Positions 8,156-15,157 of a stretch of 64,000 nucleotides of DNA are shown one piece after another (positions within the stretch are counted from its first letter, which is position 1; the number at the start of each line of letters is the position of its first letter). The stretch is from JAGWRI01 sp963728785. Lineage in GTDB: Bacteria > Gemmatimonadota > Gemmatimonadetes > Gemmatimonadales > Gemmatimonadaceae. The stretch is taken from the NCBI GenBank assembly GCA_963728785.1, contig CAVSKV010000002.1, positions 496,001-560,000 of the forward strand, read 5' to 3'. Made by a program: the position numbers and the translations under genes. The notes beneath the pieces are model-generated. The model saw nothing but the letters and a program-made list of their open reading frames with translations. It was not told where the DNA came from and searched no databases.

Positions 8156-9880
8156 TCAAGTTGCCCGGGCCCGCAACTCGGCGGCGAGCGCTCCTAGTCG
8201 GTCGAGCGCCGCGCGGGTCTCTTCGGCGCCTTGCGAGCGGATCGATTTCGCCTCGGCCAGCGCGCGCGCCGTAGTGGCCTGGACGTCGGCCAGCGTCGCC
8301 CGGGTCATGCGCTCCAACCGGCGCCGGCTTTCCTCCACGCGCTGCGTGACCTCCCCCCGGACCCTCCAACTGTTCATCTTTAACAGTTGAACCAGAAACC
8401 GGTCAGCGTCGCGACGGAATACGTCCCGGGCGATCAGTGCGAGCACCACGTCGATTGCGTGCCGCAGCGGCGACGCCGGTTCGGCCACGCGAAGTTCGGC
8501 CTGGAAATAGAACGAGGGCTTCCCCTCCAATCGATCGGACGCCGCGGCGTCCGCCGCACCGGAGAACTCGGGCACGCCGAGCGCAGCCACGCGGGCGACG
8601 AACTCGCGTTCGAGCTTCTGGAACCGGGCGGAGAGTTCGGTGAACGCCGCCGCCGCTGCCACCCGTTGCTCGTCGAGCCAGGGGCCGATGCGGGCGCGCA
8701 CGGCATCCACGGCGGCGGCCATAGCGAGGCGCCGCACGCGCGGGCCCCACCACGCCAGCCGCACCGCCAGTCGGGCGTCGAGATCGCGGCGGGCCTCCGG
8801 GAGCGCGGCCGCCACGAACGCCGAGCGGTCGGTGTCAAGGCGGCGGAGCACGTCCCGCTCGTCACTGGCCATGACCGCCGCAAGATCACGAAGCCACCGG
8901 TCGGCCTGCGCGCCGGCGGCGGCAAGCGTGGTGATGCGCGCTTCCGATTCCGCCAGCGGGAGCGTCAACGCCTCCTGATGCTGCCCGGTAATCTCCAGCA
9001 GGCGTCGCGCGATACGCACCTCGCCCCGGCGCGCGGCCTGCCGAGCCAGCGTCGCGCCCGACCCGCGCGCCAGCTCCTCCAGCGTCTCCACCAGCCGCGG
9101 CCAGTCCCGCGGCGGCCCGCGTTGCTCCAGCCGTTCCAGTCCGCTCACTTCATATATGTGGCCGATGGGCCGGCCGAGGCGGCCCTCGAGAACCTGGCGC
9201 GTGAACGTCGCGGCGTCGGCGAGGTCCCGGTCGCTCGTCCGGTCGGCCTTGTTAAGCACCACGATCAGGTCGGTCACCTCTTCCGCCACGGCCTCGACCA
9301 ATGCCAATTCGTCGCCGCCGATCGGCGGATCCGCACCGAGCACGATCAGCGCCGCATCTACGTGCGGCACGAAGGCGCGCGTCGCTTCCGTGTTCGCCCG
9401 AAACACCGATCCGAGCCCCGGCGTGTCCACCAGGCACATGCCCGAATGGAGCAGCGGGCTCGGCACCAGGACTTCCGCTGCAACTACACCCTTGATGTTC
9501 TCGGGGTTGCTCGCCTCGGACACATAATCCGCGAGCCGCGCCGGGTCCACTTCGCGCCAGGCGCCATCGGCGAAGCGGATCCGGGCGCCCAGTGCCCCGT
9601 GCCGCACAATTGTCGGCACGGCAGTGACCGGCACCACCCCCGCCGGCAGCACGGTGTCGCCGACGAGCGCGTTGAGCAGGGTGGACTTTCCGCGCTTGAA
9701 CTGCCCGACGCAGGCGACATAGAACCGACCCGCGCCCGCACGGTCGGCGAGTTGCAGCGCCTCGTCGCGCAGCCGGATTTCCCCGAGATCACCCGCCATG
9801 TCGGCCAGCCGGCGGAGCACGGCACCTCCGGCGTTGGCAGCTCCAGACGTATGGCTTGCTGGCGGGGAGGAGACGGACAT
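8156..9880 (-). CDS. Bacterial dynamin-like GTPase
   Basis: A large GTPase of the dynamin superfamily, 574 residues, likely to bind and remodel or repair membranes. The G1 motif GQFKRGKST is at residues 59-67, the G3 motif DTPG at 152-155 and the G4 motif NKAD at 210-213. The rest is a long Ala/Arg/Glu-rich helical region, as expected for the stalk. A short hydrophobic run near AIDVVLALIARDVF could be the membrane-touching segment. The start lies 13 bp after the DUF190 stop with no terminator between, so it is probably the fourth gene of the fluoride-riboswitch operon. It is a single dynamin, not the side-by-side pair often found in bacteria. Confidence 0.85.
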   Translation of the reverse strand: MSVSSPPASHTSGAANAGGAVLRRLADMAGDLGEIRLRDEALQLADRAGAGRFYVACVGQFKRGKSTLLNALVGDTVLPAGVVPVTAVPTIVRHGALGARIRFADGAWREVDPARLADYVSEASNPENIKGVVAAEVLVPSPLLHSGMCLVDTPGLGSVFRANTEATRAFVPHVDAALIVLGADPPIGGDELALVEAVAEEVTDLIVVLNKADRTSDRDLADAATFTRQVLEGRLGRPIGHIYEVSGLERLEQRGPPRDWPRLVETLEELARGSGATLARQAARRGEVRIARRLLEITGQHQEALTLPLAESEARITTLAAAGAQADRWLRDLAAVMASDERDVLRRLDTDRSAFVAAALPEARRDLDARLAVRLAWWGPRVRRLAMAAAVDAVRARIGPWLDEQRVAAAAAFTELSARFQKLEREFVARVAALGVPEFSGAADAAASDRLEGKPSFYFQAELRVAEPASPLRHAIDVVLALIARDVFRRDADRFLVQLLKMNSWRVRGEVTQRVEESRRRLERMTRATLADVQATTARALAEAKSIRSQGAEETRAALDRLGALAAELRARAT

Positions 9881-9893
9881 GACGGAGCGCCGG

Positions 9894-10337
9894 CTACGAC
9901 CCGTCGGCCTTGTCCCCGCTCCCCCGGTCGCCCGTCAGGTCGATCGACCAGCTGCCGCTGCGCCGGTCGGGTGGAACGTTCCCCCGATACATGATTACCT
10001 TCGCGCGCTCCAGCGTGATGAGCCCGCCCCCGATCATGTCGTCCAACTCAGGCAGGATATCCTCGATGCGCTCCGGCGTGTCCACGCATTCGACGACAAT
10101 CGGCAGGTCGCTCGACAGCTCGAGGAACCGGTCGGTGTGCAGGTGCGCCGTGGCGCCGAATCCCATGATCCCGCGGAACACGGTGCAGCCGGCGTAGTGG
10201 CGCTTGCGCAGCAACTCCACGATCTGCTGATAGAGCGGCTTGCCCTCGTACTTGTCGCTCTCGCCGATGTGCACGCGCATGAGCACGCGCTCACCCTTGA
10301 AGCCGTGGGTGATGCTCCCCGGATGGTGCTCTGCCAT
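9894..10337 (-). CDS. DUF190 family protein, fluoride-exporter partner
   Basis: A small cytoplasmic DUF190 protein of 147 residues with the PII-like ferredoxin fold expected for the family. The body from KGERVLMRVHIGESDKYEG through VFRGIMGFG, SSDLPIVVECVD and LDDMIGGGLITLERAKVIMY is typical. The roughly 20 C-terminal residues are extra and polar. DUF190 genes are frequently fused or adjacent to crcB, and its ATG begins two bases after the crcB stop here. The inferred role is regulating or assisting fluoride export. The biochemical activity is not known. Confidence 0.88.
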   Translation of the reverse strand: MAEHHPGSITHGFKGERVLMRVHIGESDKYEGKPLYQQIVELLRKRHYAGCTVFRGIMGFGATAHLHTDRFLELSSDLPIVVECVDTPERIEDILPELDDMIGGGLITLERAKVIMYRGNVPPDRRSGSWSIDLTGDRGSGDKADGS

Positions 10338-10339
10338 CG

Positions 10340-10747
10340 TCACGCTCCTCCCCGCTGCAGGTGGATGGCGCCGCGGGCGGCCGCGAACCCGGCGAACATC
10401 GCCACCAGTGACACGCCGACGCTCAGGAACACGTACACCCCCGCCCGATTGTACTCGCCGTCGCGCAGCAGCGCGAACGTCTCGTAGCTGAACGTCGAGA
10501 ACGTGGTGTAACCGCCACACAATCCCGACGTGAGCAGCAGCCCCAATTCGGGCCGCACGACCGCCGTCTCGGCCAGGTACGCCACCAGGAAGCCGAGTAC
10601 TAGCGAGCCCGAGATGTTGACGAGCATGGTAGCCACGGGAAAGCCCGGGCCGGCCCGCCCTTGAATGAACACCGTCGCGGCATAGCGGAGCGCCCCGCCG
10701 ATCGCCGCGCCCAGCGCCACGTATCCCACGTTTATGAGAAACCTCAT
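10340..10747 (-). CDS. crcB: Fluoride-specific ion channel/exporter CrcB (Fluc)
   Basis: A four-helix inner-membrane protein of 135 residues that exports fluoride as a dual-topology dimer. Family signatures are GAAIGGALRY near the N-terminus, the central LVNISGSLVLGF, and GLCGGYTTFSTFSYE with the polar Thr/Ser track and conserved Phe residues lining the pore. The ATG overlaps the stop of the upstream unknown gene (ATGA). The gene lies under a fluoride riboswitch at 11241-11294, which independently supports the assignment. Confidence 0.96.
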   Translation of the reverse strand: MRFLINVGYVALGAAIGGALRYAATVFIQGRAGPGFPVATMLVNISGSLVLGFLVAYLAETAVVRPELGLLLTSGLCGGYTTFSTFSYETFALLRDGEYNRAGVYVFLSVGVSLVAMFAGFAAARGAIHLQRGGA

Positions 10748-11214
10748 GGCCGCGCCGGCGGGTTCGGCCCCGCCGCCTCCCACGCGGCCAGCCGCCCCAC
10801 CGCCCGGAACCGCTCGATGAGGTCGTCCAGCACGGGATCGAGATGCTCGTGCACGCTCGGGTCCACCGCTCCGTAACCGCGCAGCCCGCGTGCCCGGCTG
10901 TCTTCCAGCCGGATCGTGGCCGACGTCACCATGGCGCGGATGCTCCGCTCCCGCGACATCCGGCGACTCCCCGTGCCCAGCAGCGCGCCCAACGCCAGGA
11001 TGCGCGCGCGCAGGTCGGCAATCAGCGGATGCGCCTCGGCCGCGAACCGCGGCGGCAGGTCGTCCGCGTACTCGGTGAGCGGACCCCACGCTTGGCGGTC
11101 GGGGTCGGCCAACTGCTCGATGCGCGCCAGCGCTTCGTCGAGTCCCACGAGGAGCACCGAGAAGTGGCGTCGCTGGTGCTCGTTGAGCACCGGATGCAGA
11201 TCGGTCATGGACAC
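10744..11214 (-). CDS. Unknown protein, first gene of the fluoride-riboswitch operon
   Basis: A 156-residue protein I do not recognise. It is predicted soluble and mostly helical, rich in Arg, Leu, Ala, Asp and Glu. It begins with a polar His-containing stretch (LHPVLNEHQRRHFSVLL) and ends in a Pro-rich tail; there is no signal peptide, membrane segment or known catalytic motif. The GTG start is preferred over the ATG two codons later because GGGAG (11227-11223) lies eight bases before the GTG, and that site is held in the riboswitch hairpin. Its stop overlaps the crcB start. It is therefore produced with CrcB in response to fluoride, but its function is unknown. Confidence 0.8.
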   Translation of the reverse strand: MSMTDLHPVLNEHQRRHFSVLLVGLDEALARIEQLADPDRQAWGPLTEYADDLPPRFAAEAHPLIADLRARILALGALLGTGSRRMSRERSIRAMVTSATIRLEDSRARGLRGYGAVDPSVHEHLDPVLDDLIERFRAVGRLAAWEAAGPNPPARP

Positions 11215-11218
11215 AAGT

Positions 11219-11251
11219 ATGGCTCCCGCGCAGCGATTGCGTAGGAGCCAT
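11219..11251 (-). promoter_or_regulatory. Riboswitch expression platform (ribosome-binding-site hairpin)
   Basis: ATGGCTCC (11251-11244, reading the minus strand) pairs perfectly with GGAGCCAT (11226-11219). The 17-nt loop can form further inner pairs. The 5' arm is also the 3' end of the fluoride aptamer, so the two structures exclude each other. The 3' arm contains the GGGAG ribosome-binding site for the GTG at 11214. Fluoride binding should therefore free the site and switch translation on. No U-run follows, so control looks translational rather than by termination. Confidence 0.75.
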
Positions 11252-11294
11252 CAGCCAGTTACTCCGGCGGTTGCGGGTGAGCTCCATCACCCCT
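11241..11294 (-). ncRNA. Fluoride riboswitch aptamer (crcB motif)
   Basis: Reading the minus strand, the RNA carries the conserved crcB-motif blocks in order: GGGGTGATGGAGCTCACCC, CAACCGCC, then CTGGCTGATGGCTCCTAC. GGGTGA/TCACCC forms the first paired element around the GATGG turn, and GATGGCTCCTAC is the highly conserved 3' block of the aptamer. It sits 26 bases before the start codon of the operon that contains crcB, and just downstream of a promoter-like sequence. Both sequence and context fit. Confidence 0.92.
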
Positions 11295-11311
11295 GGACTG
11301 CTTCTCACGTC

Positions 11312-11341
11312 AGTCTAAGTGCGTGCCGGCGGCCGGGTCAA
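11312..11341 (-). promoter_or_regulatory. Predicted sigma-70-type promoter of the fluoride operon
   Basis: On the minus strand TTGACC (11341-11336) and TAGACT (11317-11312) are separated by 18 bases. This puts transcription start around 11304-11306, about 10 bases before the aptamer. The location relative to the riboswitch is the main support; the match to TTGACA/TATAAT is good at -35 and moderate at -10. Confidence 0.5.
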
Positions 11342-11400
11342 GCGACCGAGCGCCCCGAAAGCGCAACGCGAGGTCCTCCGCGCGTCGGGCCGGGCGCCCG

Positions 11401-11883
11401 TCACCGCATGACCAGCGAGTCCACCTGCGCGTACGTGATGACGTGCGCCCAACCCTGCACGTCCCCCGCCTTGCGGAAGGTCAACGTCAGCGCCGTCGAG
11501 TCGCCCGGTGAAACTTTGCCGGCCACGCCGAACACCATGATGTGCAACCCGCCCGGCGCGAACCTCACCGTGTCGTGTGCGGGCACGCCCAGCGCGGCCT
11601 CCGGCATCATCTGGTCCATGCCCTTGCCCATCGCCATCGTGCGGTGCATCCGCGCGCTGTCGGCGTCGGCCACGTGCACGCCGGTCACCGTGTCGGCGTG
11701 CGACGTCGGGTTGGTGACCCAGAGGTAGAGTACGGCCGGGGACCCCGGCGCCGGCGACACGAGGTACCCGCGCGTCCAGCCCACGGGCCCGGTTTCGTCC
11801 ACCGACAGCACCCGGCACCCCGCCACCAGGGCCAGCATTCCGGCCGCGCCGGCACACCAAACCAGTAGTCTCTTAGTATACAT
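11401..11883 (-). CDS. PCu(A)C-type periplasmic copper chaperone (lipoprotein)
   Basis: A DUF461/PCu(A)C copper(I) chaperone of 160 residues that delivers copper to cytochrome oxidase. A lipobox (LVAGC, Cys23) predicts membrane anchoring. The copper site fits the family pattern: His80, Met92, then His114-x-Met116, spaced as H-x11-M-x21-HxM. The region between is unusually Met-rich (MAMGKGMDQMM). Its ATG lies 11 bp inside the end of the upstream sco gene. Sco and PCu(A)C together are the standard pair for building the CuA site, so this is the delivery end of the copper operon. Confidence 0.9.
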   Translation of the reverse strand: MYTKRLLVWCAGAAGMLALVAGCRVLSVDETGPVGWTRGYLVSPAPGSPAVLYLWVTNPTSHADTVTGVHVADADSARMHRTMAMGKGMDQMMPEAALGVPAHDTVRFAPGGLHIMVFGVAGKVSPGDSTALTLTFRKAGDVQGWAHVITYAQVDSLVMR

Positions 11884-12502
11884 TCCGCAGGAGCCGAGGA
11901 AGGTCGTGGGCGTAGTCGGCGCTGGTCGTGCCCGGAAGATAGATTACGTGCGCGCTGTCGTCGGGGGTGAAGGCGAACACCTGCGCCGAGTGGCTCACGC
12001 CGTACCCGGCACCCGCCAGGTCCTCGCGCTGTGCCGGCGGGATACCGAACGCCCGTTCCATCGCCGCCAGCTGGTCGTCGCTGCCCCGTAACCCGATGAA
12101 CGCCGGGTTGAACGAACCGAGCCACTGGCGCAGCTGGGGCAGTGAGTCCCGTTCCGGGTCGGTGGTCACGAACACCACCATTATCCGGTCGCGCTCGTCC
12201 GGGGGCAGCTGCTTGAGCGCCCCGGCGATGTTCGCCATGTGCACGGGGCACACGTCGGGGCAGTGCGTGTAGCCGAAGGTCACCAGCGTCACCCTGCCCC
12301 GGGTTGCGCGCCCGAAATCGAACGGCGCACCCGCCGTGCTGGTCATCGTCACGTTTGGGCGTGGCACGGGCGGATCGACCACCGCCCCGCGCACAAGCGG
12401 CTCGCCCTCCATCCGATCGAGCGTGTCGCGCGCGCGATCGCACCCTGACAACGCGACCACGAATACCGCCACCGCGACCGCCCGCCCGCTGCCGTGCTTC
12501 AT
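11873..12502 (-). CDS. Sco1/SenC family copper-delivery lipoprotein
   Basis: A thioredoxin-fold Sco protein of 209 residues that inserts or reduces the CuA centre of cytochrome c oxidase. The lipobox LSGC places the lipidated Cys at residue 21. The copper-binding CxxxC is visible as THCPDVCP (Cys81, Cys85), and the distal ligand His171 lies in GVSHSAQVFAF. The DPERD segment is also typical. The start is 12 bp after the TonB-receptor stop, and the end overlaps the PCu(A)C gene, giving a tightly packed copper operon. Confidence 0.93.
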   Translation of the reverse strand: MKHGSGRAVAVAVFVVALSGCDRARDTLDRMEGEPLVRGAVVDPPVPRPNVTMTSTAGAPFDFGRATRGRVTLVTFGYTHCPDVCPVHMANIAGALKQLPPDERDRIMVVFVTTDPERDSLPQLRQWLGSFNPAFIGLRGSDDQLAAMERAFGIPPAQREDLAGAGYGVSHSAQVFAFTPDDSAHVIYLPGTTSADYAHDLPRLLRNVY

Positions 12503-12514
12503 CGAATCCTCCCG

Positions 12515-14533
12515 TCAGAACGCACGCTTCACCTGGACGAACAGCGACCTCGGCTGGCCGGGCGAGACGAGCCCTCCTGCCACGAGTTCAGGATACGCGC
12601 GATCGAGCAGATTGCGAACCCCCAGGAACACGCGAGAGCCGGCCACGGTGGTCGAGAAGTCGGCGTGCATCAGCCCGTACGCGCCCAGCACCGTGCCCGG
12701 CTCGTCGAATGGCGAATACGGCCCCACCCAGTTGCCGCTCAGCCGCAAGCTCCACGGAGCACCCTGCGCGGTATACTGCACCGCGCCAGACCCCACGTAC
12801 TTGGCGGTGTTGTACACGCGCATGCCGTCTACGGTCTCGAGGCTGCCATCTTCTTCCGACTCGATTGTCAGGTGCGTGTAGCGGGCGTCGTTGAACGTCC
12901 AGTCGCCGGTCACCTCGACCGTCGGCGCCACGGGCAGCGCCCACTCGAGCTCCAGCCCCTGTCGCAGGCTCGATCCGCCATTGTTGGCTTCGCCGGTTAG
13001 CGGATTGGTCGTCTGCTCGTTGCTCACGTTCATCCGGAATACCGTCGCCGACGCGAACACCCCTTGCCGGTCGAACTTGAGCCCGCCCTCGTAGTCCCAC
13101 TCGGTGATCACCGGCAGCGTGGGGTCGAACAGCACGCCGTCGGTCGACCGGAACCCGCGCGCCCAGGCCACGTACGCCGACAGCGGATCGGCGAGCCGAT
13201 AGGTGGCGCCGATCTTCGGCGAGAAAACCCCGGTGTTGCCACGGAATTCCCCGACCTGGTCCTGAATGGACCTGGTGTCGAGGATATCGGCCCGGCCGCC
13301 GACGTCGAGTCGGAGCCGGTCGGTCACATTGGTGTACGACTGCAGGAAGATCGCCCCCGACGACTGCACGCCGATCGCCTCCGCGTTCAGTGAGTCCCGG
13401 CTGCGGTTCGTCGTGAAATAGTTCTCGTAATGGGCGTGATCCCACCGCCCTTCCGCGCCGACTGTCAATTCGCCGCGCGGAAGCTCGAAGGTGAGTGCGC
13501 TGGTGAGCCCCGTGCCGTACCGCGCGTCCTCCTCTTCCGTCTGGCTGCCGCTCCCCTCGAACTGGCCGCCCGCGGGCGGGATCGTGAGAAAGTTCTGCCA
13601 CCGTCCCTGAGTCGCGTACAGCGTGGTCCGCCAGAACATCGACTCGCCCATCCACCGCAGACTGGCGCGCTCCTGGGCGTGGCGCTTGTAGCCACCGTCC
13701 GAGGGGTTGGACACGATGCTGTACTCGTGCTGCGCAAGCTCGTCGCTACTCAGGAATCCCGGAGCCTTCCAGTCAGTGCCGTACAGCTCGGCTCCCAGGT
13801 CGAGCGAGAAACCGTGCGACAGCTGGTGCACGATGCGCGCATGTCCCTGCCCCAGATCGTACCCGGCGTTCGGACGGAAGCCGTCGTCGTGCTCGTAGTG
13901 CACGCCGAATACGCCACCGCCTTGATCGCCGTGATCGAACCCGGTCATCACCGTCGCCTGCGCGCTGCCGTACGACCCCACGCTGGCGTCGGCCTGCGTG
14001 CCCTGCATGCGGTCCAGCGTGCGAACGTTCACGACCCCGCCCATCGCGAAGTTGCCGAACAGCGGGTTGGTCGGCCCGTCGGTGACGGAGATGCTTTGCA
14101 CGGCATCCGTGAAAATTTCGCTAAAATCGTCGTAGCCCTCGGCGTGCCCGTTCACCGGCTCGTTTACCGGCACGCCGTCGATCCAGAGCGCGATATCGGT
14201 GGAGTGGTCGGAGCTGAACCCGCGCAGCGACGCATCGGATGCGAACCCGGGTCCCTGACCCTGTTCGTGCACCTCGACGCCCGCCGTCTGGCGCAGCAGA
14301 TCCCACGTGCTGTTGGACGGGGTCGCGCTGATCACCGACGGCGCGATCAGCGTCGTCGTGCTCGGCTGGCTGCGATCCACCGGCGCCGCCACGATGTTCA
14401 CCGCGCTCAGACTCTGCGCGGCGCGCTTCGCGGAGTCCGCGCGGACGGAATCCGTCCGTTGCGTTCGCGACTGTTGGGCAAGCAATACACTTGGGCTCGC
14501 CGCCAGGGCGAGCATGCATACGATGCGGCGCAT
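12515..14533 (-). CDS. TonB-dependent outer-membrane receptor, probable copper receptor
   Basis: A 672-residue outer-membrane beta-barrel transporter with a signal peptide ending at VLLAQQ. A plug domain covers roughly residues 45-165 (DLLRQTAGVEVHEQGQG, GFSSDHSTDIALWIDGVPV, FGNFAMGGVVNVRT). The remaining residues form the barrel, ending in a C-terminal Phe (QVKRAF) as expected for outer-membrane assembly. It lies between a Cys/Met-rich exported protein and Sco/PCu(A)C lipoproteins, so copper or a copper complex is the inferred substrate, by analogy with OprC/NosA-type receptors. Ligand residues cannot be assigned from sequence alone. Confidence 0.88.
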   Translation of the reverse strand: MRRIVCMLALAASPSVLLAQQSRTQRTDSVRADSAKRAAQSLSAVNIVAAPVDRSQPSTTTLIAPSVISATPSNSTWDLLRQTAGVEVHEQGQGPGFASDASLRGFSSDHSTDIALWIDGVPVNEPVNGHAEGYDDFSEIFTDAVQSISVTDGPTNPLFGNFAMGGVVNVRTLDRMQGTQADASVGSYGSAQATVMTGFDHGDQGGGVFGVHYEHDDGFRPNAGYDLGQGHARIVHQLSHGFSLDLGAELYGTDWKAPGFLSSDELAQHEYSIVSNPSDGGYKRHAQERASLRWMGESMFWRTTLYATQGRWQNFLTIPPAGGQFEGSGSQTEEEDARYGTGLTSALTFELPRGELTVGAEGRWDHAHYENYFTTNRSRDSLNAEAIGVQSSGAIFLQSYTNVTDRLRLDVGGRADILDTRSIQDQVGEFRGNTGVFSPKIGATYRLADPLSAYVAWARGFRSTDGVLFDPTLPVITEWDYEGGLKFDRQGVFASATVFRMNVSNEQTTNPLTGEANNGGSSLRQGLELEWALPVAPTVEVTGDWTFNDARYTHLTIESEEDGSLETVDGMRVYNTAKYVGSGAVQYTAQGAPWSLRLSGNWVGPYSPFDEPGTVLGAYGLMHADFSTTVAGSRVFLGVRNLLDRAYPELVAGGLVSPGQPRSLFVQVKRAF

Positions 14534-14611
14534 GCGTTCTCCACACGAGATGAATTCGAGCCGCGCCCGGCCACTCCGGACGCGACGACGCTGTCGAGCG
14601 GCGTCGAATGT

Positions 14612-15052
14612 TCAGGCGGTGTGGAGCGCTGGTGGGCCGATCGCTGGCGGAAGCAGGTATCGCGGCGCGGCAGGCGCCACTGCGGCCGGCGCCAGAGGCA
14701 ACGGCTCGCGGATCGCCAATTCGGCCGGAGCAGGCACGTGCTCCGCGCGGGGCGGCACCACCGCCATCGCATTGCAGCAACAGCAGACGCCCATGCACAT
14801 CGGAGCAGCGGGGCCGTCCGGCGTGGGCGTGACAGGCGGCGCGGGTGTCGGCCCGACCCGCGCCCTCGACGCTGCCCCCATGCCCGCCATGCCGCCGCCC
14901 ATGGGCATCTGCGTGGGTGCGCCGACCGCCGCGTGTGCCGCATCGTCCATCGGGCACACATCGAGGCCCCCGGCGTTCATGGACAGGGCCACGAACCAGA
15001 GGGCCAGCGGTAGCGCAACCACGCGGTGCAGCCGGCAGGAACGACGATGCAT
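14612..15052 (-). CDS. Cys/Met-rich exported small protein, first gene of the copper operon
   Basis: A 146-residue protein of unknown family. The ATG at 15052 gives a clear export signal (HRVVALPLALWFVALSMNAGG). The mature part has CPMDDAAH, a Met/Gly segment (MPMGGGMAGMG), a Pro/Ala linker, then the striking MCMGVCCCCN cluster and a Pro/Ala-rich tail. Cys, Met and His groups of this kind suggest soft-metal (copper) binding. The gene lies 78 bp before the TonB receptor on the same strand, supporting a role in copper capture. The frame is open upstream, but those residues overlap the divergent promoter region and look non-coding. Confidence 0.65.
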   Translation of the reverse strand: MHRRSCRLHRVVALPLALWFVALSMNAGGLDVCPMDDAAHAAVGAPTQMPMGGGMAGMGAASRARVGPTPAPPVTPTPDGPAAPMCMGVCCCCNAMAVVPPRAEHVPAPAELAIREPLPLAPAAVAPAAPRYLLPPAIGPPALHTA

Positions 15053-15157
15053 GGGGCCAATGTAACGCCTGGGAGTGCCGTGCCATACCCAGCCCCTTGA
15101 CCCGCGCCGTGATTCTGCTAGTCCTATACGGGTATCGACGCCTCCACCCACGAACCA

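Noticed and set aside
8387..9994. 535-codon plus-strand frame opposite the dynamin gene
   Set aside because: The minus-strand gene has intact G1, G3 and G4 motifs; the plus frame is composed of Arg, His and Gly without motif.
13430..15013. 527-codon plus-strand frame opposite the TonB receptor
   Set aside because: The receptor shows plug, barrel and terminal Phe on the minus strand; the plus frame is low-complexity Arg/His/Ala.
15097..15129. Promoter TTGACC with a TATAC-type -10 before cfa
   Set aside because: The spacing is 21-22 bases or the -10 is poor, so no good promoter can be claimed.
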